Shown here one piece after another: positions 1-8,737 of a stretch of DNA of 64,000 nucleotides. The DNA is taken from positions 36,947-100,946 of the forward strand of contig LUJO01000036.1 of NCBI GenBank assembly GCA_001689405.1, in the 5' to 3' direction. A program made the position numbers and the translations under genes. Every line of letters starts with the position of its first letter. Position 1 is the first letter of the stretch. Below the pieces are notes generated by a model that saw nothing but the letters and a program-made list of their open reading frames with translations, was not told the DNA's origin and made no database searches. Source of the stretch: Candidatus Homeothermus arabinoxylanisolvens (GTDB taxonomy: Bacteria > Bacteroidota > Bacteroidia > Bacteroidales > Muribaculaceae).

Positions 1-251
1 TTCTCCATATATTCAGGCACAAGCCTCGCACCGAGACGGTTCTCCGTAAGAGCCTTTACCATAAATGAATACGTGACCGGAGGCTTCCTTACATTAACCG
101 TGTCGCCGGGCTTTATCATACGCGACGGCTTAACCGCCACCCCGTCGATCATGACACGGCCTTTTTTGCATGCCTCCGTTGATATTGTGCGCGTCTTGAA
201 AATACGCACCGCCCACAGCCATTTGTCTATGCGTTCTTCGCTCTTTGCCAT
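1..251 (-). CDS. S4-domain RNA-binding protein (Hsp15-like), partial
   Basis: The reverse strand from the ATG at 251 reads MAKSEERIDKWLWAVRIFKT, then TRTISTEACKKGRVMIDGVA. This is the S4 RNA-binding fold with the basic helix and the GRVxIDG turn typical of the Hsp15/HslR family, which in other bacteria handles 50S subunits carrying stalled nascent chains. About 83 codons are visible and the 3' end lies outside the window, so total length is unknown (the family is usually 100-140 aa). It starts 4 bp after the pth stop and is very probably co-transcribed with pth. The family call is secure; a specific stalled-ribosome role is inferred. Confidence 0.85.
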   Translation of the reverse strand, partial: MAKSEERIDKWLWAVRIFKTRTISTEACKKGRVMIDGVAVKPSRMIKPGDTVNVRKPPVTYSFMVKALTENRLGARLVPEYME

Positions 252-255
252 ACTA

Positions 256-819
256 CTATTTGTTGTTGAAGTTACACATGGCGAAATCAATACCTGACAG
301 GCAGAATGCTCTTATGGCGTTGCATGCGATATCGACACGCACCGGCATCTGCTGACGCTGCTCAAGAGAGAAGTGTCCGAGCACATAATCGACCTGACAT
401 CCCTTGGGAAAGTCGTTCCCGACTCCGAATCGCAGACGGGCATAAGCCTGCGTGTTAAGCATGGCGGCTATGTTTTTAAGACCATTGTGTCCGGCGTCGC
501 TTCCTGACGGTTTGATGCGTATGGCACCGAACGGCAACGCTATGTCATCCACAACCACGAGTATATGGCTGAGGTCTATGTTCTCTTTCTCCTTCCAGTA
601 TCTTACGGCATTTCCGCTCAGGTTCATGTATGTCGACGGTTTAAGCAATATAAGTTGCTTGTTTTTCAGCCTCATACGTGCCACATCGCCGTACCGTTCG
701 GTACTAAAAGCAATATTGGATGCCTCGGCAAAGGCATCCAATATTCTAAAACCTATGTTGTGGCGGGTACCACGGTATTCGTCACCGATATTACCCAAAC
801 CTACAATCAAGTATTTCAT
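256..819 (-). CDS. pth: peptidyl-tRNA hydrolase
   Basis: A 187-aa protein of normal family length. It hydrolyses peptidyl-tRNA released early from ribosomes and so recycles tRNA in the cytosol. The N-terminus [15 protein letters not shown] carries the conserved Asn10, and RGTRHNIGF places the catalytic His at residue 20, the same number as in E. coli Pth. The [19 protein letters not shown] and AGHNGLK motifs that form the substrate groove are all present. It lies between the L25 gene (11 bp downstream of its stop) and the S4-domain gene (4 bp gap), forming a translation-quality operon. Confidence 0.97.
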   Translation of the reverse strand: MKYLIVGLGNIGDEYRGTRHNIGFRILDAFAEASNIAFSTERYGDVARMRLKNKQLILLKPSTYMNLSGNAVRYWKEKENIDLSHILVVVDDIALPFGAIRIKPSGSDAGHNGLKNIAAMLNTQAYARLRFGVGNDFPKGCQVDYVLGHFSLEQRQQMPVRVDIACNAIRAFCLSGIDFAMCNFNNK

Positions 820-830
820 CCGTAGACCGA

Positions 831-1475
831 TTATGCCTTAGCTGCGGCACCGCGGGCAGCACGAGTGAGCTGAACGGCACATACGACAGCGTTCTTGGCG
901 TTCATCAATTCAAGGCCTTCGAAGTGCAGGTCACCGATCTGAAGAGTCTTGCCAAGACCGAGATGGTCGATGTTGATAACAACACGCTCGGGAATAGCGG
1001 TATAAGGAGCCTTAACCTTGATCTTCTTCATAGAGAGAGTAAGCTTACCACCGGCTTTCACACCTTCGGCGTGGCCTTCGAGCTTGACGGGAACTTCAAC
1101 CATAACAGGCTTCTTGTCGTTAACCTCAAGAAGGTCTATGTGAAGTATGGTGTCTTTTACGGGGTGGAACTGAACCTCACGAAGCACTGCGTTTCTCTTC
1201 TCGCCGTTGATGTCGAGCTCGATAGCGAAGATGTCGGGGGTGTATATGAGTTTGCGCACGTCATCGTTGGATACGGCAAGGTCGGTAGTTATGATACCGC
1301 GCTTTGCATCGATTTCAACGAGTTTCTCGCCTGCTTTGAGGGTGCCGGCATACGGGAGTTCCACGACTTCACCACCGTTAAGTACTACGGGGATTTTGTT
1401 TTCCTCACGAAGAGCCTTGGCTGCTTTCTTGCCGAGATCGGTACGCGGTTCGGCTGTCAATTGATAAGTTTTCAT
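831..1475 (-). CDS. rplY: 50S ribosomal protein L25 (Ctc type)
   Basis: A 214-aa two-domain L25. It has an N-terminal 5S-rRNA-binding domain ([20 protein letters not shown], then [14 protein letters not shown]) and a C-terminal TL5/CTC beta domain from about residue 95 ([19 protein letters not shown]) ending in an Ala-rich tail. Length matches the long Ctc form rather than the 95-aa E. coli form. I chose the ATG at 1475: the open frame extends ten codons further, but the family begins MKxxxLxxxxR, and the promoter at 1564-1597 leaves room for a leader. It heads the rplY-pth-S4 operon. Confidence 0.96.
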   Translation of the reverse strand: MKTYQLTAEPRTDLGKKAAKALREENKIPVVLNGGEVVELPYAGTLKAGEKLVEIDAKRGIITTDLAVSNDDVRKLIYTPDIFAIELDINGEKRNAVLREVQFHPVKDTILHIDLLEVNDKKPVMVEVPVKLEGHAEGVKAGGKLTLSMKKIKVKAPYTAIPERVVINIDHLGLGKTLQIGDLHFEGLELMNAKNAVVCAVQLTRAARGAAAKA

Positions 1476-1563
1476 TTTGTTGAAATAATTAATTGTGTTA
1501 CTCAAAATTAAGTGATTCTATAATGCTCCTTAATTTCCCATCACACGGGATGCTAAAAAGCGG

Positions 1564-1597
1564 TGCAAAGGTAATGATTTTTTACCAAATATCACAA
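1564..1597 (-). promoter_or_regulatory. Bacteroidota-type promoter for rplY-pth
   Basis: On the minus strand there is TACCTTTG (the TAnnTTTG -7 element, about 1566-1573) preceded by 21 bp and a TTG -33 element (1595-1597). It is oriented toward rplY, about 90 bp upstream of the chosen start. It is called by motif only; no transcript data. Confidence 0.7.
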
Positions 1598-1732
1598 CGT
1601 TTCCATACATAAATCCTCTTTTGCTGAAAAAGTTCATGTAAAAGCCGATGAAATGCGACATACTCTCGCTATATTTGCCGGATAAATGAAGTCCGGACAA
1701 TCCGGAAGCGAAAAAATCAGATAAGTAACCGC

Positions 1733-2074
1733 ATGATTGTAATACGTAACAGACTGCTGCCGATAGGCCGGCGCTTCAGCGCCATAAACATATGCGGACT
1801 GCTTTTTGTCAAGCCTAACGCCCGGCTTACGCCCGAATTGCTGAATCATGAACGCATACATACACGGCAGATGCTCGAATTGTTAATTGTGCCCTTCTAC
1901 ATAGTGTACGTATCGGAGTGGCTGGTGAGAGTGGTTTTGTCAGGCGGCGACCTTTACGGAAGCTACCGGTCACTGAGTGCGGAGCGCGAGGCCTACCGCT
2001 ACCAGAACGAGCCCGGGTACCTCAAAATACGCCGGCCGTTTGCCCAATGGCGCAACAGACAAAAGACGCCTTGA
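1733..2074 (+). CDS. small membrane protein with HExxH zincin-like motif
   Basis: A 113-aa protein of unknown function. Residues 39-43 read HERIH, an exact HExxH metalloprotease-type motif, inside LLNHERIHTRQMLEL. A hydrophobic stretch at about 50-70 (LIVPFYIVYVSEWLVRVVLS) follows, and AEREAYRYQ at 83-91 offers candidate third-ligand glutamates (E84, E86). The layout recalls a miniature M48/M56-type membrane metallopeptidase, but I cannot assign a named family and activity is inferred. A TATATTTG -7-like box lies at 1670-1677. It stands alone between the divergent rplY promoter region and the convergent rprY gene. Confidence 0.75.
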   Translation: MIVIRNRLLPIGRRFSAINICGLLFVKPNARLTPELLNHERIHTRQMLELLIVPFYIVYVSEWLVRVVLSGGDLYGSYRSLSAEREAYRYQNEPGYLKIRRPFAQWRNRQKTP

Positions 2075-2097
2075 CACCACGCAGGCATCAAGACGTC
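2065..2097. terminator. weak hairpin between convergent genes
   Basis: GACGCCTTGA (2065-2074) can pair with TCAAGACGTC (2088-2097) with one mismatch around a 13-nt loop, between the HExxH gene and rprY, which converge. No U-rich tract follows, so terminator function is uncertain. Confidence 0.35.
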
Positions 2098-2120
2098 ATT
2101 ATGCTACACTAAAGTAAGTA

Positions 2121-2828
2121 TCAGTTCTTGCCTTCCACTTCGGGAGCTATCAGCTTGTAGCCCTTGCCGTGTATGTTGATAATCTCGATCGACGGGTCGT
2201 CCTTAAGATGTTTACGCAACTTCGTGATGTAGACATCCATTGAACGGGCGTTGAAGTAATTATCATCAATCCAGATGGTCTTGAGCGCGAAATTACGTTC
2301 AAGTATCTCATTGACGTGAGCACACAACAGGCTTAACAGTTCTGACTCTTTGGTGGTGAGCTTGGTGACTTTGTCATCGATCATAAGGACCTGTTTCTGT
2401 GTGTCAAAAGTAAACCGGCCGATCTGATACATTGTTATCTCCTTGCCCTTCTTGCCCTTTACGCGGCGAAGTATAGCCTCAATACGGAATACGAGCTCCT
2501 CCATAGAGAAGGGCTTGGTGATATAATCGTCGGCTCCAATCTTGAAACCTTCAAGTATATCTTCTTTAAGTGACTTGGCCGTAAGGAAAATAATGGGGAC
2601 TTCAGAGTTTACGGTGCGGATCTCCTGCGCCAAAGCGAAGCCGTCTTTCTTCGGCATCATAACATCGAGCACACAGAGGTCGTATTTCCCTTTGAGGAAC
2701 GCTTTGTAACCGGCCTCTCCGTCAGGAAACAGGTCGGCGTTGAAGCCCTTTGCCTGAAGATATTCTCGCAGCAACATGCCAAGATTTTCGTCATCTTCGC
2801 ATAGTAATATACGCAAACGTTCTTCCAT
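2121..2828 (-). CDS. rprY: OmpR-family response regulator, RprY-like
   Basis: A 235-aa transcription regulator with a receiver domain at residues 5-120 and a winged-helix OmpR/PhoB DNA-binding domain at about 135-228. Phosphoacceptor Asp55 sits in CVLDVMMPKKDG, the acidic pair is Asp12/Asp13, and the conserved Lys is in ITKPF. The DNA-binding half keeps LTTKESELLSLL and the STxDVYI-like segment ARSMDVYITKLRKHL. The sequence strongly resembles RprY of Bacteroides, a regulator linked to envelope and stress physiology. It follows the sensor kinase gene after 12 bp, so the pair is one operon. The symbol is by resemblance. Confidence 0.9.
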   Translation of the reverse strand: MEERLRILLCEDDENLGMLLREYLQAKGFNADLFPDGEAGYKAFLKGKYDLCVLDVMMPKKDGFALAQEIRTVNSEVPIIFLTAKSLKEDILEGFKIGADDYITKPFSMEELVFRIEAILRRVKGKKGKEITMYQIGRFTFDTQKQVLMIDDKVTKLTTKESELLSLLCAHVNEILERNFALKTIWIDDNYFNARSMDVYITKLRKHLKDDPSIEIINIHGKGYKLIAPEVEGKN

Positions 2829-2840
2829 AATAGTTTAAGT

Positions 2841-4343
2841 TTAAGTAAGTGGTAATATAATTATAAATGTTGTTCCTATCCCTAATTCGCTCTCCACACG
2901 TATATCGCCCTTAAGCTCATGCACCATCTTGTGCACATAAGCCAGTCCGAGGCCGAAACCCTTCACATCATGGCGGTTGCCGGTGGAAACACGGTAAAAC
3001 TTCTCAAATATTTTTTTCAGGTCGTCACGCTTTATACCTATACCGTTGTCGGAAATACGTATCTCAAGACGTGAACCCGATATGTCGGCGGTGGTGACCT
3101 TCAACATTAGCGGCTCATCCTCGCGACGATACTTGACGGCATTGTCAAGCAGGTTGAAGATGACGTTGGTGAAATGCATCTCATCCACTTCGACAATAGC
3201 GTCGGTAGCGTTGAGTTCGCTTACAATCTTGCCTCCATAGCTCTCTACTTTCAGCTTGAATGTAGACACTATGTTGGATATAGCCTTGTTGGCATCTATC
3301 TCCTGCAGGCGCAGAGTGGCTTTCTGTCGGTCAAACATAGACATCTGCAGCACTTTCTCCACCTGAAAACGCAAGCGCTTGGTCTCATCGTTTATCACCG
3401 TGGCTATATGCTGCATCATTGTAGGAGACTTCCTTACCGAATCATCATTCAGCATCTGCGCCGCAAGCGATATCGACGATATGGGAGTCTTGAACTCATG
3501 GGTCATATTGTTGATGAAGTCGTTTTTCATCTCGGTAAGACGCTTCTGTTTAAACGCAATAATGATAGTATATAAAAATACTATCAGCAGAATAAACGTG
3601 AATATAAACGACGGTATCATAAACTTGACCGACGATAAGATATAGTCCTTTTTAGTCGGGAAATATACTTTCAGATAATTGGTGCGACTTGCGGGATCAT
3701 TCGGGAAGAGAGTCTGGATGAACATATTGTTGCGTCCCGCCTGTGCCGGGTCATAACCGCTTGACTGATAAGCCACACGTCCGCCGCGATTCACCACGGC
3801 ATACTCAAAGGGCAGGTTAAGGCCGTTGTTTTCAAATTCGGAACGCAGGTAGCCGTCTACCGCCGCCGAGTCGGCGCGCTCCTGTATGGGACGATTGCTC
3901 GACTGGCTGAGAATATTGAGTATCACCTCGTTGAGCAACCCGCGCTGATACAGATACTGGCCCTTTATTGTCTCCTGCATGTCGCGGTACTTGTCAGCTG
4001 TAGGCGAATCGATTTTAGGCAGTGATTTCGGGTCGCCCTGTATTGTAAGTTCGATTCCATCGGGGGTCGTGTATGAGAGGTTGAAGCGGTTGTTGCCCCT
4101 CTTGTTGTCAAATTGAGAGTATATTGATTGTTCTATCACGGCGGCGTCTTCTTCAAGAAAATGCCGGGTCTCATCCTGTTCAAGCGTAGTGGTGACTCCG
4201 TACAGGCTTCGACGCACACCTTCGGCAAACTGGTCGTCACGCATCTTGATCATGTTTTTCATATACATGATCTGAATGTACAGCAACCCGCAGAAAGTCA
4301 GTGCCATTATTATTGTGAGGAACCAAATAGTCGCTTTTTTCAT
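2841..4343 (-). CDS. rprX: membrane sensor histidine kinase, RprX-like
   Basis: A 500-aa sensor kinase paired with the RprY-like regulator. It has an N-terminal membrane helix (TIWFLTIIMALTFCGLLYIQ), an extracytoplasmic sensor of about 220 residues, a second helix (FIFTFILLIVFLYTIIIAF), the HisKA box MTHEFKTPISS with the phosphoacceptor His near residue 280, and a HATPase_c domain with NLLDNAVKY, DNGIGI and GFGLGL boxes. I chose the ATG at 4343 (MKKATIWF) because the longer frame adds 19 residues with no signal character. The signal sensed is unknown. Confidence 0.92.
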   Translation of the reverse strand: MKKATIWFLTIIMALTFCGLLYIQIMYMKNMIKMRDDQFAEGVRRSLYGVTTTLEQDETRHFLEEDAAVIEQSIYSQFDNKRGNNRFNLSYTTPDGIELTIQGDPKSLPKIDSPTADKYRDMQETIKGQYLYQRGLLNEVILNILSQSSNRPIQERADSAAVDGYLRSEFENNGLNLPFEYAVVNRGGRVAYQSSGYDPAQAGRNNMFIQTLFPNDPASRTNYLKVYFPTKKDYILSSVKFMIPSFIFTFILLIVFLYTIIIAFKQKRLTEMKNDFINNMTHEFKTPISSISLAAQMLNDDSVRKSPTMMQHIATVINDETKRLRFQVEKVLQMSMFDRQKATLRLQEIDANKAISNIVSTFKLKVESYGGKIVSELNATDAIVEVDEMHFTNVIFNLLDNAVKYRREDEPLMLKVTTADISGSRLEIRISDNGIGIKRDDLKKIFEKFYRVSTGNRHDVKGFGLGLAYVHKMVHELKGDIRVESELGIGTTFIIILPLT

Positions 4344-4595
4344 CTTATCAATGATGTAACACTTGCGTGAAACTTCTTTTATATTATATAACGTTAACAA
4401 ATAATAGCGTTAAATGTTTTGTCGCGGGTACGACAATGGACCGGCGTATTTTAACATTTAAATGCAAAATTAACATAATTCGCGGAAATTCCAAAAAAAT
4501 AAGGCATATATTATCAATATAATTTACACATAATTAATTTACGAGTGTTTCCGAAAGTTGATATGCCGAAATTTCCGTGTATCACTTTTTTTGTG

Positions 4596-4603
4596 TACTT
4601 TTG
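4596..4603 (+). promoter_or_regulatory. -7 promoter element for cdsA
   Basis: TACTTTTG matches the Bacteroidota TAnnTTTG element and lies 28 bp before the cdsA start. No clear TTG -33 element is visible at the usual distance. The 287-bp region 4344-4630 between rprX and cdsA is AT-rich and holds no other gene I can support. Confidence 0.5.
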
Positions 4604-4630
4604 AGCCCGAATTAATATGCATTCCTACAA

Positions 4631-5443
4631 ATGAAAAATATATTGTTGCGCAGCATTTCCGGCGCAATCTATGTTGCTCTTATTGTGGCGGGAGTCCTTA
4701 TCAACAGTTGGACTTTTCTCGCTTTATGTCTGTTATTTGCCATATTGTCCCTGATCGAGTATTTCACACTCGAACTGCATGACAACGCATCGCGCAACAA
4801 TTATCTGACATGTATTCTCGATGTGGCCGGAGGCGTAGCTATGGTAGGCGGCACATGGCTGTTTGTCAACGACATATGCATATACGGCATTGCCGTATAT
4901 CTTATATATCTGCTTGCACGACTTATCACCCAATTATATATAAAAGGAGTCAACCCGGTAACGTCGTTGTCAAAATCCTTTCTCGGACAATTGTACATAG
5001 CCTTGCCGCTGTCGGTAATCATGTTTATTTATGCCGAAGCCCCCTATCTTGTATTGGCTATGTTTATTTTCATATGGCTGAACGACACGGGTGCATTTAT
5101 TGTTGGTTGTTCCATAGGACGTCACCGTCTGTTTCCGCGTCTGTCGCCCAAGAAGTCGTGGGAAGGTTTTTGGGGCGGTCTTGTATTTTGTATAGCCGCT
5201 GCATTTGTCATCAAATCATTCTGGCCCGATACTTATACGCTTACCATCGGTCAGATGGTCGGATTCGCAGTAGTGGTCTCTGTATTCGCCACATGGGGCG
5301 ATCTTGTCGAGTCTATGTTCAAGCGTTCGCTTAACGTAAAAGATTCAGGCAAAATAATACCGGGACACGGTGGTATACTCGACCGCATAGATTCACTGCT
5401 GTGTGTCATACCCGCAGTGGCATGTTATTTATTGTTTATGTAA
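4631..5443 (+). CDS. cdsA: phosphatidate cytidylyltransferase
   Basis: A 270-aa integral membrane enzyme that makes CDP-diacylglycerol from phosphatidic acid and CTP, the branch point for phospholipid synthesis. About seven or eight hydrophobic helices are visible. The family signature is intact near the C-terminus: LSPKKSWEGFWGG, then GDLVESMFKR, KDSGKIIPGHGG and ILDRIDSLL, which bind Mg2+ and CTP. Length is normal for the family. It is followed after 29 bp by purM; both are co-directional with the mltF-like gene and may share transcription, though the functions are unrelated. Confidence 0.96.
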   Translation: MKNILLRSISGAIYVALIVAGVLINSWTFLALCLLFAILSLIEYFTLELHDNASRNNYLTCILDVAGGVAMVGGTWLFVNDICIYGIAVYLIYLLARLITQLYIKGVNPVTSLSKSFLGQLYIALPLSVIMFIYAEAPYLVLAMFIFIWLNDTGAFIVGCSIGRHRLFPRLSPKKSWEGFWGGLVFCIAAAFVIKSFWPDTYTLTIGQMVGFAVVVSVFATWGDLVESMFKRSLNVKDSGKIIPGHGGILDRIDSLLCVIPAVACYLLFM

Positions 5444-5472
5444 AAATTGTAATGATATAAATATTCATCACT

Positions 5473-6639
5473 ATGAGCGATCAAAGATATGACCTGCGCG
5501 GAGTGTCGGCATCAAAAGAGGACGTACACAACGCGATAAAGAATGTTGACAAAGGTTTGTTTCCCAAAGCCTTCTGCAAGATAATTCCCGATTACCTCGG
5601 CGGCGATGCCGAATGGTGCAATATAATGCATGCCGACGGAGCGGGCACAAAATCATCACTGGCTTACATTTACTGGCGTGAGACCGGCGACCTCAGTGTA
5701 TGGAAAGGCATAGCTCAGGACGCTCTTATAATGAATATCGACGATCTGCTGTGTGTGGGAGCGACCGACAATATACTCGTAAGCTCTACCATAGGACGCA
5801 ATAAGATGCTTATACCCGGTGAAGTGATCGCCGCCATAATAAACGGCACCGAAGAGTTGCTCTCCGAGCTTCGCGATATGGGAGTGTCGATATACAGCAC
5901 GGGAGGCGAGACTGCCGATGTAGGCGACCTCGTGCGTACAATAATAGTGGACAGCACGGTAACCTGCCGCATGAAACGAGCCGATGTAATCAACAACGCC
6001 AACATAAAAGGCGGCGATGTCATCGTGGGGCTTGCAAGCTACGGACAGTCGGTATATGAGAAAGAGTATAACGGAGGCATGGGTTCCAATGGCCTTACTT
6101 CGGCCCGTCATGACGTATTCTGCAAGATTCTTGCCGAGAAATATCCCGAAAGTTTCGATGCCGCGGTTCCCTCGGAACTGGTTTATTCGGGTACGATGAA
6201 TCTGCTTGACAAAGTCGAAGGCACCCCTCTGGATGCCGGCAAACTGGTACTTTCCCCTACCCGTACCTACGCCCCCGTCATCAAGAAGCTTCTTGACACC
6301 ATGCGTGCCGACATACACGGTATGGTCCACTGCTCCGGAGGCGCGCAGACCAAAGTCATGCACTTTGTCGACCGCAAACATGTCATAAAAGACAATCTGT
6401 TCCCCGTACCTCCGTTGTTTGACATGATACAGCGCGAGTCGGGCACCGATTGGAAAGAGATGTACAAAGTGTTCAACATGGGTCACAGGATGGAGATATA
6501 CCTATCGCCGGAGCATGCCGCCGAGGTAATCGCCATATCGGAGTCTATGGGCATTCCGGCCCGGATAGTAGGCCGTGTCGAGGACTGCGACAGCAACAGG
6601 CTCACAATTATCTCGGAAAAAGGTACATTTGAATATTGA
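5473..6639 (+). CDS. purM: phosphoribosylformylglycinamidine cyclo-ligase (AIR synthase), Bacteroidota type
   Basis: A 388-aa member of the PurM/AIRS ATP-binding superfamily. It closes the imidazole ring (FGAM + ATP to AIR) in de novo purine synthesis. Family features are the DGAGTKS loop (HADGAGTKSSLAYI), the DALIMNIDDLLCVGA segment, STGGETADVGD, the Gly-rich GGDVIVGLASYG, and a C-terminal domain with GMVHCSGGAQTKV and NMGHRMEIY. It is longer than the 345-aa E. coli enzyme, as is usual for the Bacteroidota lineage. The stop overlaps a possible TTG start of the next gene. A second purine gene, purF, lies at 34-36 kb. Confidence 0.9.
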   Translation: MSDQRYDLRGVSASKEDVHNAIKNVDKGLFPKAFCKIIPDYLGGDAEWCNIMHADGAGTKSSLAYIYWRETGDLSVWKGIAQDALIMNIDDLLCVGATDNILVSSTIGRNKMLIPGEVIAAIINGTEELLSELRDMGVSIYSTGGETADVGDLVRTIIVDSTVTCRMKRADVINNANIKGGDVIVGLASYGQSVYEKEYNGGMGSNGLTSARHDVFCKILAEKYPESFDAAVPSELVYSGTMNLLDKVEGTPLDAGKLVLSPTRTYAPVIKKLLDTMRADIHGMVHCSGGAQTKVMHFVDRKHVIKDNLFPVPPLFDMIQRESGTDWKEMYKVFNMGHRMEIYLSPEHAAEVIAISESMGIPARIVGRVEDCDSNRLTIISEKGTFEY

Positions 6640-6656
6640 TTGCACTCCGCAGGTAT

Positions 6657-8030
6657 ATGAGAGGACTGCTTGTTATTGCAGCCGTCGCGATACTTACGGC
6701 ACTGGCCGTATCATGCAACGGAAAATCGGGAAAGCCGCAGGACGGCCATCAGTCCGGCGAACTGCCCGACACATTGCGTGTAGGCACATTGTATAGTCCT
6801 ACCTCCTATTTTATATACAGAGAGGAGAAGATGGGCTACGACTATGACCTTATGATGTCATTCGGCGCCGACAAAGGCATTGTCATTGACCTGCATGTGG
6901 CGCCGAGCCTTCCGGCTCTTATAGAGATGCTTGACTCGGGCGAAATAGACTTGGCCGCTTATGAGATACCTGTCACGGCCGAATTTCGCAAGCATATCAT
7001 ACCCTGCGGTATTGAAAACATAACCCATCAGGTGCTTGTACAGCCCAAGAGCAAGAACCGCATAACCGACGTTACCCAACTTGTCGGCAAAGAGGTGTAT
7101 GTCGAGGAAGGCTCCAAGTATCAGCATAGGCTTAACAACCTTAATGACGAGATAGGCGGAGGCATCATAATACATACGGTCGATAAGGACACGCTTATCA
7201 CCGAGGATCTGATAGAGATGGTCTCTACCGGCGAGATACCCCTTACAATAGTCGACAGCGATGTGGCGCGGCTTAACCGTACCTATTACAACACACTTGA
7301 CATCGGACTTGAAATCAGTTTCGAGCAAAGGTCATCATGGGGCGTACGCCACGACATGCCGTGGCTGGCCGATACGATAAACGAGTGGTTCATTAAAAGC
7401 GAGCCGGCCCGGATACAGGCACGTTTGCTAAAACGCTATTTTGAGCTGAGCAAGGAGAGCCCGCAGTTCAACATAGACCTGTCAAAAGGCCGTATATCGC
7501 CCTACGACGAGCTGTTTAAGAAATATGCAAAAAAAATCGGCTGGGACTGGCGCCTTATAGCGTCGCAAGGTTATGCCGAAAGCCACTTCGACACGACAGT
7601 CGTGTCATGGGCCGGTGCACGCGGACTCATGCAGATCATGCCGCGTACGGCAAGAGCCTACGGATTGTCAGCCGACCGCATCACTAACCCGGAAGCCAAC
7701 ATAAAGGCCGCAGTAGACATAATCGGCGACCTTGACAAATCGCTGAAAAAGCATGTCCCCGATTCTGTAGAGCGCCGGAAGTTTGTGATAGCGGCATATA
7801 ATTCAGGCATAGCCCATGTATATGACGCGATAGCTCTTGCCGGCAAGTACGGCAAAGACGCCCGGGTCTGGAACGGAAACGTGGCCGATGCCATACTTAT
7901 GAAAGCAAATCCCGAATATTACAATGACCCCGTATGTAAATACGGATATTTCCGAGGTAAGCAGACAACCGCTTATGTGACGAAAGTGATGGATTTTTAT
8001 GAACGCTGCCGTAGGCAGATACCCCGTTGA
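6657..8030 (+). CDS. MltF-like lytic transglycosylase lipoprotein with solute-binding domain
   Basis: A 457-aa two-domain envelope protein. The signal peptide ends in a lipobox (LALAVSC-type; Cys20). It is followed by an SBP_bac_3-type domain (about 35-260: LRVGTLYSPTSYFI, MGYDYDLMMSF, GKEVYVEEGSKY) and an SLT lytic transglycosylase domain from about 290. The catalytic Glu is in SQGYAESHF, and GARGLMQIMP, NIKAAVDII and AAYNSG are typical SLT motifs. This is the MltF arrangement, cleaving glycan strands of peptidoglycan. The frame also opens with a TTG at 6636 overlapping the purM stop; I prefer the ATG at 6657 because it starts directly with the signal peptide. Confidence 0.9.
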   Translation: MRGLLVIAAVAILTALAVSCNGKSGKPQDGHQSGELPDTLRVGTLYSPTSYFIYREEKMGYDYDLMMSFGADKGIVIDLHVAPSLPALIEMLDSGEIDLAAYEIPVTAEFRKHIIPCGIENITHQVLVQPKSKNRITDVTQLVGKEVYVEEGSKYQHRLNNLNDEIGGGIIIHTVDKDTLITEDLIEMVSTGEIPLTIVDSDVARLNRTYYNTLDIGLEISFEQRSSWGVRHDMPWLADTINEWFIKSEPARIQARLLKRYFELSKESPQFNIDLSKGRISPYDELFKKYAKKIGWDWRLIASQGYAESHFDTTVVSWAGARGLMQIMPRTARAYGLSADRITNPEANIKAAVDIIGDLDKSLKKHVPDSVERRKFVIAAYNSGIAHVYDAIALAGKYGKDARVWNGNVADAILMKANPEYYNDPVCKYGYFRGKQTTAYVTKVMDFYERCRRQIPR

Positions 8031-8066
8031 CATCAATTCCTTAATTAACATAAATATATTACGATT

Positions 8067-8615
8067 ATGAAGAAAAAGTATCTTAGTGTGGCTGTAGTTC
8101 TGGCGTTGTGCGCATCAATGATTTCGACATCATGTATCGGCAGCTTTGCCCTGACCAACAAACTGCTCGCATGGAACCAGACCGTAGGCAACAAGTTTGT
8201 GAACGAACTCGTATTTTTTGCTTTCTGGATCATACCCGTATATGAAATATCGGCATTGGCCGATGTACTTGTCTGCAACAGCATAGAGTTCTGGAGCGGC
8301 AACAATCCCGTGGCCCAAGGCAAAAAGGTGATCGAGGGTCAGGACGGCCGTTATCTTGTTGAGTGCGACAAGACCGGATATACGATAACAAGCGAGAACG
8401 ATCAGAGCGTGGTCCGTCTTGACTTTGATGAAGCTGACCGTTCATGGAGTGTTTCGGTCAACGAAGGCGAAAGCTATAAGCTCATGACATTTGTTGACGA
8501 CACTCATGTAAAAATGGTCACTCCCGACGGAAGCATGCAGGTTGTAGAACTGTCGCAGGCCGGTGTATACGCTTACCAGCAAATGGCCACCGACAGATAT
8601 TATGCCGCCCGTTAA
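8067..8615 (+). CDS. DUF3332 family lipoprotein
   Basis: A 182-aa exported protein. The N-terminus MKKKYLSVAVVLALCASM, then ISTSC, is a lipoprotein signal with Cys23 as acceptor. The mature start IGSFALTNKLLAWNQ is the hallmark of DUF3332 proteins, of unknown function, found in many Gram-negative bacteria. A hydrophobic patch (LVFFAFWIIPVYEISALADVL) could be a membrane segment. The C-terminal half looks like a small beta domain. It lies 36 bp after the transglycosylase gene and ends at a strong terminator, so it may be the last gene of a cdsA-purM-mltF-like unit. Confidence 0.85.
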   Translation: MKKKYLSVAVVLALCASMISTSCIGSFALTNKLLAWNQTVGNKFVNELVFFAFWIIPVYEISALADVLVCNSIEFWSGNNPVAQGKKVIEGQDGRYLVECDKTGYTITSENDQSVVRLDFDEADRSWSVSVNEGESYKLMTFVDDTHVKMVTPDGSMQVVELSQAGVYAYQQMATDRYYAAR

Positions 8616-8649
8616 AAAGCGGATATAACATTTTATAACCGTATCTTAT

Positions 8650-8691
8650 GCCTCTGACAGCATTTTTATGGCGTCAGAGGCTATTTTTATT
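8650..8691 (+). terminator. rho-independent terminator
   Basis: A perfect 9-bp stem GCCTCTGAC (8650-8658) / GTCAGAGGC (8673-8681) with a 14-nt loop and a following TATTTTTATTT tract. It closes the operon ending in the DUF3332 gene. Confidence 0.88.
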
Positions 8692-8704
8692 TAGACGAAA
8701 GCCG

Positions 8705-8712
8705 TAACTTTG
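8705..8712 (+). promoter_or_regulatory. -7 promoter element for M23 peptidase gene
   Basis: TAACTTTG matches TAnnTTTG exactly, 25 bp before the start codon and just after the terminator of the previous unit. A TTG -33 element is not clear. Confidence 0.6.
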
Positions 8713-8737
8713 AATCCTCAAAATAACAGAATAACCG

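Noticed and set aside
924..1511. 195-aa open frame on the plus strand opposite rplY
   Set aside because: It is the antisense shadow of a clear L25 gene and has no family features.
6636..6656. TTG start for the MltF-like gene overlapping the purM stop
   Set aside because: The ATG at 6657 begins directly with a canonical lipoprotein signal; the extra seven residues add nothing, though coupling cannot be excluded.
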